A DNA stretch of 25,559 nucleotides, taken from NCBI GenBank assembly GCA_903869975.1, contig CAIQBF010000038.1:1-25559 (forward strand), read 5' to 3'. Below, piece by piece: positions 19,954 to 25,559 of the stretch (position 1 is its first letter; each line of letters starts with the position of its first letter). The position numbers and the translations under genes are program-made. The notes beneath the pieces are model-generated. The model made no database searches and was not told where the DNA came from. It saw nothing but the letters and a program-made list of their open reading frames with translations. The stretch is from an uncultured bacterium. Its GTDB lineage: Bacteria > Patescibacteriota > Minisyncoccia > Phycocordibacterales > UBA9973.

Positions 19954-22092
19954 TTATACTGCGAGCAATACCGGGATCACGAGTGGGCGCTTGGCCGTTT
20001 TCTGGAACAAGAACTTGGAAAGGTTGTCGCCGATTGTTCCGCGTAGTATTTCGAAGTTTACCGGCTGTTGCATTTCGTGTGCAGTCTCTTCGATCGATTG
20101 CTTCACAATCTGTCGAGCCTCGTGCAAGAGCTCCTGCGATTCTTTGAGGTATACGAATCCGCGTGAAATGATATCAGGAGATTTTTTGAGCTTACCTGAA
20201 CGCTGATCGATGGTCGCAACGATGACGAACATACCATCTTGCGCGAGCATCTGGCGGTCACGAATGACCACTTCCTGTTCATCGCCGACCGTGAATCCAT
20301 CCACCATCATGAGGCCGCTCGCTGCTTTTTCTTTGCGGAGCGTCATCTTCTGTCCATCAGCACTGATTTCAATAATCGAACCATTGTCTGGTACTACGAT
20401 GTTTGAGTCTGCGAGGCCGAGTTCGAGCGCGAGGCGGCGGTGTGACTGGAGCATATAGTGCGAACCGTGAATCGGGATAAAGAACTTCTCGTTTACTTTG
20501 CGATGGAGCCACTTGATGTCTTCTTTGTTTCCGTGTCCGGTTGCATGCACGTAGTCCTCGCCGCTTGTACGGTAGGTAACGATATTCACTCCTTGGCGGG
20601 CAAGTCCGTCTTTCATCTTTGCTACCTGGACTTCGTTGCCGGGAACGATCGATGCCGAAAGAATGATCGTGTCATTTTTCTTGAGCGTGAATTTCTTGTG
20701 TGTCTTCTGTGCTGCGCGGTTGAGTGCGGCAAATTCTTCTCCTTGCGCGCCAGTCATGAGAATGATGTTGCGGTCAGGCGGGTAGTTGTCGATATCTTCG
20801 ATCGCGATGAGAGTTTCTTTCTTAGGTTTCAAGAGTCCGGCTTCGATAGAAACTTCCATGTTGGTCTTCATCGAACGTCCTTCGAGCACGACTTTCTTGC
20901 CGAGCTCTTCCGCGATTTCAATGATCTTGATGAGGCGGGTGATATGCGAGGCAAACGCGGCGATAATGAGGCGCCCACCCTTGTTGGCGCGGATCAGGCG
21001 GTCGAGTCCCTGGTGCACGCGGATTTCTGGAAGCGCAAATCCTTCGTTTTCGACGTTGGTCGAATCCGTCATAAGGAGAAGCGTTTTGTTTTTGTCGAAG
21101 ATGGAGTACTCCTTTTCTTCGTCGTCACTAACGATACCGTCTACCTGGTCGAGTTTGTAGTCTCCTGGGTTTACGATCCATCCATGGGGAGTTTCAAGAA
21201 TAATACCCATCGAATCAGGCACCGTGTGTGTTACGCCGAAGAATTTTACGCGCATCTTTCCAGTCGTAATAACCTCGTCGTGTTCGACGACGATAGCATT
21301 GAGCGGCGGAAGGTGCGGGAATTCTGTTTGGCGCTTCTTCATAAGAAGCACGGTGAGGTTGCGAGAGTATACTGGTGGATTTCCAATACGTGCGAGCACA
21401 AGCGGAAGTCCTCCGATGTGGTCAAGGTGTCCGTGCGTGATGAAGACGGCGCGGATTTTGTCCTTGCGCTCTTCAAGGTATGTTGTGTTTGGAATGATGT
21501 AGTCGATACCTGGTGTTGAATCTCCCGCAAACTGCATTCCTGCATCGATGACGATGATATCATCCTTGGTTTCGATTGCGGTGAGGTTCTTACCCACCTC
21601 TTCTACTCCACCGAGCGGAATGATGCGGTAGACACCTTCCTCAGGTGGTGGGATTATTGGTCCGGTACGTTTCTTAGGAGCTGGTTCGCGATGTCCTCCA
21701 ATCGAGTCTGGGTGCGACGGTGCCTTACCACGACGTTTGTGCTCGGGGTATTGGTATGAAGGGCGGGAAGAGGAGTGACGAGCTGGCTGTCCTGCAGGAA
21801 CTTGCCCTGGTGCGCCTTGTGGAGCATTAGGGAACCCTCCGCGGCCATGACGGTTGCGTCCTCCACGGTGATGTGGACGGCGCTGTCCTCCTGCTCCGTG
21901 CTCGCGAGGAGCTCCTGGTGTCTGGGCGAGAGGTGTCCCTCCCGCTACTGGTGCTGCGTGTGGTGCTCCGGCTGAGACAACACCTTCTGTTGCACGATCG
22001 ATAGCACTCGAAAGGTTTGATCGAGGGATATCGTTCTTAAGCGACTGAAGAATTGCGCCGAGCGGTGATTTTGGTTTCTGAGATCGTGGCAT
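19954..22092 (-). CDS. rnj: ribonuclease J with long disordered N-terminal extension
   Basis: 712 residues. The first ~150 residues are low complexity, rich in Gly, Arg, Pro, His and Ala (for example GGQRRPHHRGGRNRHGRGG), and probably bind RNA. The metallo-beta-lactamase core starts at EGVYRIIPLGGVEEVGKN; HGHLDHIGG (220-228) supplies metal ligands. The beta-CASP domain has TDSTN, TGAQGE and the FIPIHGSHYML segment. The C-terminal dimerisation region is present. RNase J is a 5'-3' exonuclease and endonuclease central to mRNA decay and rRNA maturation. Typical RNase J is about 550-600 residues, so the extension explains the extra length. Confidence 0.93.
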   Translation of the reverse strand: MPRSQKPKSPLGAILQSLKNDIPRSNLSSAIDRATEGVVSAGAPHAAPVAGGTPLAQTPGAPREHGAGGQRRPHHRGGRNRHGRGGFPNAPQGAPGQVPAGQPARHSSSRPSYQYPEHKRRGKAPSHPDSIGGHREPAPKKRTGPIIPPPEEGVYRIIPLGGVEEVGKNLTAIETKDDIIVIDAGMQFAGDSTPGIDYIIPNTTYLEERKDKIRAVFITHGHLDHIGGLPLVLARIGNPPVYSRNLTVLLMKKRQTEFPHLPPLNAIVVEHDEVITTGKMRVKFFGVTHTVPDSMGIILETPHGWIVNPGDYKLDQVDGIVSDDEEKEYSIFDKNKTLLLMTDSTNVENEGFALPEIRVHQGLDRLIRANKGGRLIIAAFASHITRLIKIIEIAEELGKKVVLEGRSMKTNMEVSIEAGLLKPKKETLIAIEDIDNYPPDRNIILMTGAQGEEFAALNRAAQKTHKKFTLKKNDTIILSASIVPGNEVQVAKMKDGLARQGVNIVTYRTSGEDYVHATGHGNKEDIKWLHRKVNEKFFIPIHGSHYMLQSHRRLALELGLADSNIVVPDNGSIIEISADGQKMTLRKEKAASGLMMVDGFTVGDEQEVVIRDRQMLAQDGMFVIVATIDQRSGKLKKSPDIISRGFVYLKESQELLHEARQIVKQSIEETAHEMQQPVNFEILRGTIGDNLSKFLFQKTAKRPLVIPVLLAV

Positions 22093-22148
22093 GTATGTGT
22101 ACTATCTGTGTAGTTATGCTTTTAATAATGTTGTATAAAATGAGGTGC

Positions 22149-23894
22149 TTATTTCTTTGCGAATATTTTCCAAACACGGTCTGTTGCGAGGTACCATGAC
22201 GAAAGTCCGTTGAAGCGGTCTTCAGGGGTATCTATGTTTCCGAGAGATATTTCAGGAAGGTGAGCTCGGGTAACATAAATATATGAAGGAGAGTACACGA
22301 ACACGGCAGGCATGTCGGAAGAAATTTCTTTTTCAAATGCGCTATAGACCGTGGATTCTTTTGCGGGGTCGAGTGTTGTTAATCCTTGCTCAAGCAGCTT
22401 GTCTGCTTTTGAATTGGCGTAGCTTGAGATGTTTAATCCCGGATCAGTTCTCTGTGATGAGTGCCAGAATGCGTACAAGTCTGATTGGTTTGTTACTACT
22501 TCGCCGAAGAACAATGCTTGAAACTTGCGTGGGCGGATGATGTCTTGGTTTAAGCTACCGGTCTCGTAGACTTTTTCGATAGCTTCAATTCCTGCTGCGC
22601 GGAGATCTTTTACAATGAGATCTACGGCTTGCTTCAATTCAGGAGTATCGTTTGTCGCTATTTCAAAACTCAGGCGATCTGTTTGTTTTTTGGCAACCAC
22701 TTTTTCATAGATACCGTCTTCTCCGAGTTTCCAACCGTCTTTTTCAAGAAGTTTTTTGGCTTCAGCTGTTTGTGCTCCGTTTGCTCTAGTAGCTGCGCCT
22801 TCTTCTGTCATGCTTGTTCCGGAAGGTATTGGGCCGTCTTCAACGGTACCGTATCCATACAGCACTTGTGCGACAACCGCCTCTTTGTCGAGAGCGAGAT
22901 CGATGGCCGTTCGAACGTTTTTACTCGTGAATATTTTTGCCTGTGCTTGATTGAAGAACAATCCAAAAACGCGGGGAAGCGGAGCGGTGAGTATCTGAGC
23001 ACCTTCTGTTCGAAGCGCTTCTGCGCTCTTTGGATCGATACCTCCAAGTGTATCGATATCTTTCTTTGTGTATGCGGCGACAAGCGCTTCTTCTGATGCA
23101 TAAAAATGAACCTCTATGGAGTCGATTAGCGGCGAAGAATCATTTTTTGAGCGCACTGCGGTAAGTGTATATGCCTGAGGTATTCCGGACGAGTTCTCGG
23201 TAACCTTGTCTACTTTGTAGGCCCCGTCTCCAATGGCGTGCTTCCCATTGTAGTCGCTGTATGCCCAGACATTGTACTCGATATTCTCCCAGATATGTTT
23301 CGGAAGAATTCCAAGCGTTGTGTTTGCAAGGAATGGCGCGAACGGCTGTTTGAGTGTGAACGTAACCGTATGCTCGTCGGGAGCTTTTACGAGTACTCCT
23401 TCCCAAGCAACGCGCTCGGCGCTCTTGAGTGTTGCGTCTTGCGCGCTCTTGACGGTGAATACAACGTCGCTTGAGGTCAAGGGTGTTCCATCGTGGAACT
23501 TGGTTTCGCGTAATGTAAACGTGTAGGTCAATCCGTCATTTGAGACGGTGTACGATTCTGCGAGGTCAGGTACGATAGCTCCTTTTGCGTCTTTCTTCAT
23601 CAGGCCGCGATAGACAAGCGCTGTCAGATCACGATCGGCATCGCTCGTAGCAAGAAGTGGGTTTATGAAGCGGGGTGTACCCACGACACCTTCACGCAGC
23701 GTACCACCTTCGATAGGGACTGGCACGAGGAAGTACTGATTGATCCGATTGAGAAGCAAAATTACCGCTATCGCTCCGATTGTAATCGTAGCGATAAATA
23801 CGAGACGTTCAAGTGGCGAGAATGCGCCGAGAGCACGGACGACTTCCTGTTTGAGTCCGCGCGGCGAAGCTTGGATAGTAGAATGTTCTTCCAT
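22149..23894 (-). CDS. peptide ABC transporter substrate-binding protein (SBP_bac_5), membrane anchored
   Basis: 581 residues. The first ~30 are polar, then one membrane helix (LVFIATITIGAIAVILLL). The SBP family 5 body follows: GTLREGVVGTPRFINPLL, LTALVYRGLMK, the segment LTYTFTLRETKFHDGTPLTS (20 residues) and the usual C-terminal half. Such proteins bind oligopeptides and deliver them to Opp/Dpp permeases. There is no signal peptidase site or lipobox; the N-terminal anchor with a cytoplasmic tail is unusual for the family. No permease or ATPase gene is adjacent. It sits between secG and rnj on the same strand, 56 bases upstream of rnj and 102 bases downstream of secG. Confidence 0.87.
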   Translation of the reverse strand: MEEHSTIQASPRGLKQEVVRALGAFSPLERLVFIATITIGAIAVILLLNRINQYFLVPVPIEGGTLREGVVGTPRFINPLLATSDADRDLTALVYRGLMKKDAKGAIVPDLAESYTVSNDGLTYTFTLRETKFHDGTPLTSSDVVFTVKSAQDATLKSAERVAWEGVLVKAPDEHTVTFTLKQPFAPFLANTTLGILPKHIWENIEYNVWAYSDYNGKHAIGDGAYKVDKVTENSSGIPQAYTLTAVRSKNDSSPLIDSIEVHFYASEEALVAAYTKKDIDTLGGIDPKSAEALRTEGAQILTAPLPRVFGLFFNQAQAKIFTSKNVRTAIDLALDKEAVVAQVLYGYGTVEDGPIPSGTSMTEEGAATRANGAQTAEAKKLLEKDGWKLGEDGIYEKVVAKKQTDRLSFEIATNDTPELKQAVDLIVKDLRAAGIEAIEKVYETGSLNQDIIRPRKFQALFFGEVVTNQSDLYAFWHSSQRTDPGLNISSYANSKADKLLEQGLTTLDPAKESTVYSAFEKEISSDMPAVFVYSPSYIYVTRAHLPEISLGNIDTPEDRFNGLSSWYLATDRVWKIFAKK

Positions 23895-23996
23895 AAAAGG
23901 GGAGGAGAGAGCGCACGATAAGGACCTTTACTAGTAGTGAGGCACGAAGATACGTGCACAAGAGCAATATTTCGGCAATAATCCGAAAAGTGTCGA

Positions 23997-24233
23997 CTAG
24001 AAAACTATTGCGAGAACGCACAGTGTCGCGAACACGATACCAAGTACGATAGTAGCTATGAAGAGGAATTTCTCGAAGCCGCGCTTCGTGCGGAAATTCT
24101 GCATGCTGTCTGAGCCGCCAAAAGAGCCGCCGATACCTGCGGTGGATGGCTGGAGGAGCACTGCGGTGACTATGAGGATGGCTACTACGATCTGCGCCGT
24201 TGGCAGAATGTGTGGCAGAAGTGAACGTAACAT
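23997..24233 (-). CDS. secG: SecG subunit of the preprotein translocase
   Basis: 78 residues with two membrane helices: an N-terminal segment AQIVVAILIVTAVLLQ and a C-terminal FLFIATIVLGIVFATLCVLA. Between them is the conserved cytoplasmic loop with Gly-rich GIGGSFGGSDS and FRTKRGFEKF. The order and size match SecG, which assists SecYE/SecA protein export. An extended -10 box overlaps a 12-base palindrome just upstream. Confidence 0.93.
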   Translation of the reverse strand: MLRSLLPHILPTAQIVVAILIVTAVLLQPSTAGIGGSFGGSDSMQNFRTKRGFEKFLFIATIVLGIVFATLCVLAIVF

Positions 24234-24242
24234 TGCTTGAGG

Positions 24243-24251
24243 AGTATCCCA
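24243..24251 (-). promoter_or_regulatory. extended -10 promoter of secG
   Basis: TGG plus GATACT on the minus strand, ending 9 bases before the ATG at 24233. It overlaps a perfect palindrome CCCATATATGGG (24248-24259). Confidence 0.5.
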
Positions 24252-24259
24252 TATATGGG
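24248..24259. repeat. perfect 12-base palindrome overlapping the secG promoter
   Basis: CCCATATATGGG is its own reverse complement and covers the upstream part of the secG -10 element. It could be an operator for a dimeric repressor or simply a chance palindrome; only one copy was noticed in the window. Confidence 0.35.
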
Positions 24260-24356
24260 TATAAAATGCAATATGGCTGGGGTAGAGGCTTGTAAAATAA
24301 GGGTATTTTGAACTGTTTGCGTCCGCGTGGCAAGAATGGCTGGGTGGTTAAGGTTA

Positions 24357-24385
24357 TTGACAAATGTACTGCAATATGCTATGAT
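24357..24385 (+). promoter_or_regulatory. full sigma70-type promoter of the orphan gene at 24487
   Basis: TTGACA (24357-24362), a 17-base spacer ending in TGC, then TATGAT (24380-24385). This is the strongest promoter in the window. The start site is expected near 24392, giving a leader of about 95 bases. Confidence 0.75.
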
Positions 24386-24419
24386 ATATATCGATAGTTT
24401 TTTGACATAGCGGATTGTT

Positions 24420-24476
24420 TTTTGTTAAGACCGCCTTGATTCCTAGGTCTTAGGAGGTAGGGCCGTCTTAACAAAA
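24420..24476 (+). promoter_or_regulatory. long folded 5' leader of the orphan gene
   Basis: A perfect 12-bp outer stem (24420-24431 with 24465-24476) encloses 33 bases, containing an inner hairpin TCCTA-GGTCT-TAGGA. No T-run follows, so it is not a terminator. It ends 10 bases before the ATG, where it could control ribosome access or bind a regulator. No known riboswitch class recognised. Confidence 0.5.
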
Positions 24477-24486
24477 TGACGTATAT

Positions 24487-24834
24487 ATGCAAACACTCGA
24501 AAAAATAAAACCAAAGAATTTTCAGCATTCTTTGCTTGTTACAAGCTCCTTCGGAAACTCTGAGGTAGAGCAAATTGTGGGGAAAATTATTTCCTTACAA
24601 AAATCGCTTAATCCTGAAGACTGGACGGCGTTTACAGCGGCTCAGTATTTGGCACATTCGTCCCCGATAGCGGACGAGAAATATTATTTCGGCTTCCTTA
24701 TTCATGGGGGAAAGGCCGGAATGTATGAACTCCCTTCAGGTCTTCTAAAGATCGAAGGTGAAGACGAGAACCAGACAATAATCGTCACTGACGATTTAAT
24801 ATCAAGAATAGAGAGGTTCGCCTCAATCGATTAA
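24487..24834 (+). CDS. orphan protein of unknown function, 115 residues
   Basis: Soluble protein with no signal peptide or membrane helix. It begins MQTLEKIKPKNFQHSLLV and has EDWTAFTAAQYLAHSS, KYYFGFLIHGGKAGMYELP and a C-terminal IIVTDDLISRIERFA. No family recognised. The gene is more AT-rich than its neighbours, has its own full -35/-10 promoter with a folded 95-base leader, and is closed by a strong terminator. It is thus a self-contained unit with possible foreign origin. Nothing like a transposase or partner gene lies next to it. Confidence 0.7.
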   Translation: MQTLEKIKPKNFQHSLLVTSSFGNSEVEQIVGKIISLQKSLNPEDWTAFTAAQYLAHSSPIADEKYYFGFLIHGGKAGMYELPSGLLKIEGEDENQTIIVTDDLISRIERFASID

Positions 24835-24855
24835 ATTTCAGTTTTCTAAAAAAGC

Positions 24856-24888
24856 AAAAGCCCATCCAATTAATCGGATGGGCTTTTT
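24856..24888 (+). terminator. intrinsic terminator after the orphan gene
   Basis: A perfect 12-bp stem (24856-24867 with 24876-24887) with T-run; the A-run on the 5' side makes it nearly symmetric. Confidence 0.9.
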
Positions 24889-24927
24889 CTATTGCCCCAG
24901 CAAGCCTGGGCATGCGTCCTTCAACGT

Positions 24928-24935
24928 TGTATACT
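24928..24935 (+). promoter_or_regulatory. -10 promoter of the right-edge gene
   Basis: TG immediately followed by TATACT, 16 bases before the ATG at 24952; the leader would be about 10 bases. A second candidate, CATAAT, lies at 24942-24947. Confidence 0.4.
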
Positions 24936-24951
24936 TGTAAACATAATCTTT

Positions 24952-25559
24952 ATGGAGAAATCTCCCGAGAAAAAGGGTAAGTCCTCGAAACCTAAAAGTC
25001 CTGAGGAGATTGCCAAGAAAGAGCTCAAAAGAATCCAGAAGATTCTTGCGGCCTATGAGTCCTCAAAACGCGGAGGGGACCTTTCATATGGAGAGCAGCG
25101 CACGCTTGTGGCTAAGCTCGTGGGGAAAGATACAAATGCTTTCCTGAAGCGGATGGCGGATCTTGGTGTGGATATCAATCCTGCCGATTTTACTTACGAC
25201 TACCTTTCGCAAAAAGTACAGGAAAAGCTCGGCCTCACTCCAGCGACGCCTACTACGCCTGGGACGTCTGTGGCAACTCCCCCCGCTCCCAGAGCTCCCA
25301 GGGCTCCCAGAGTTCCTGCCGCTTCTCTTGAAACACCGGAGTCTCTCGGAAAAGGAATCGAGGCAGCTATGCCTAATGCTACCTTTTCTGGAACCATGAC
25401 GGGTGATGTCTATGATGCCACGTTCCGCATCGGAGGCTCGGTGTTTACTATCCATGAAGATTCAAGCGGTAGGAATATTTCTTCGCAGATAGACCATAAG
25501 GATATCCTCCCTGCTCATTTTGAGAGCTTGCGAAGCGGGCATGACGATACGCTCGTGGC
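24952..25559 (+). CDS. Lys-rich and Pro/Ala-rich protein, 3' end cut by window edge
   Basis: The frame is open from the ATG at 24952 to the last base (202 complete codons). The N-terminus is Lys/Pro-rich (MEKSPEKKGKSSKPKSPEE), followed by a helical segment (KKELKRIQKILAAYESSKRG). A Thr/Pro linker with repeated APRAPRAPR units comes next, then what looks like a folded domain (ATFSGTMTGDVYDATFRIGG...FTIHED) running off the edge. No signal peptide and no family recognised. Confidence 0.65.
   Translation, partial: MEKSPEKKGKSSKPKSPEEIAKKELKRIQKILAAYESSKRGGDLSYGEQRTLVAKLVGKDTNAFLKRMADLGVDINPADFTYDYLSQKVQEKLGLTPATPTTPGTSVATPPAPRAPRAPRVPAASLETPESLGKGIEAAMPNATFSGTMTGDVYDATFRIGGSVFTIHEDSSGRNISSQIDHKDILPAHFESLRSGHDDTLV

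Noticed and set aside
20458..21519. 353-codon open frame on the plus strand
   Set aside because: It lies wholly antisense to RNase J, whose motifs are intact; the protein is low in recognisable features. The long frame is a by-product of codon bias on the other strand.
24274..24312. 12-codon frame after a TATAAA box, upstream of the orphan gene
   Set aside because: Too short, low complexity, and without any sign of conservation; the start ATGGCTGGG repeats at 24336, which looks like a minor direct repeat only.
24312..24360. tRNA-like D-arm sequence (GGCTGGGTGGTTAAGG)
   Set aside because: No matching acceptor stem, anticodon arm or T-arm could be placed downstream, and the -35 box of the orphan gene lies in the stretch. 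Probably chance; a tRNAscan-SE run would settle it.
1..25559. CRISPR array, transposon, prophage or toxin-antitoxin locus
   Set aside because: No regular repeats, no transposase, integrase or phage genes, and no antitoxin near the zeta-like kinase were seen on either strand.

Overview
The window looks like a piece of a Patescibacteria (Candidate Phyla Radiation, Parcubacteria-like) chromosome. The reasons are the moderate GC content, the dense packing of short single-domain genes, the CxxC-x17-CxxC zinc-ribbon protein at the left edge, the membrane-anchored rather than lipobox-type peptide-binding protein, an RNase J with a long disordered N-terminus, and the near absence of Shine-Dalgarno sequences. 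TGA, TAA and TAG all act as stops, so the code looks standard. The taxonomic placement is inference from gene content; no rRNA or tRNA gene is present.

Layout. 1-7276: a truncated zinc-ribbon protein, an AI-2E-type permease, a CPBP membrane protease, GTPase EngB, a cyclophilin, an MFS exporter, a P-loop kinase, tRNA hydroxylase TrhO, and a DsbB/DsbA-type oxidative folding pair. 7344-8179 (minus): a three-gene envelope operon (DUF948-like, YtxH-like and a 47-residue membrane protein) resembling ytxGH stress operons. 8279-11093: two exported proteins of unknown function, an anchored cytochrome b5 domain next to a DoxX protein, and the rRNA methyltransferase RlmB. 11174-13757: a small lipoprotein, two EamA transporters and a stand-alone riboflavin kinase. 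The last two genes are 7 bases apart and may form a vitamin uptake-and-trapping unit. 13834-18269: a small basic protein, an M1 aminopeptidase, an anchored protein of unknown function and a MutY-like glycosylase.

18270-18712 is the most unusual stretch: about 440 bases with no standard gene, but with a promoter, two tiny open frames, at least seven hairpins and several terminators. One part reads like an attenuator with two mutually exclusive stems. 18713-24233 is on the minus strand: an MFS transporter, RNase J, an anchored peptide-binding protein and SecG. The right edge has an AT-rich orphan gene with its own full -35/-10 promoter and a folded leader, and a truncated Pro/Ala-rich protein.

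Expression. Almost every transcription unit starts with an extended -10 box (TGnTATAAT-like) ending only about 5-13 bases before the start codon, with no Shine-Dalgarno sequence. This predicts leaderless or nearly leaderless mRNAs. Only two genes, both of unknown function (minus strand ending at 11174, and 24487-24834), have a classical -35/17 bp/-10 promoter. No mobile element, CRISPR array, tRNA or rRNA was found.
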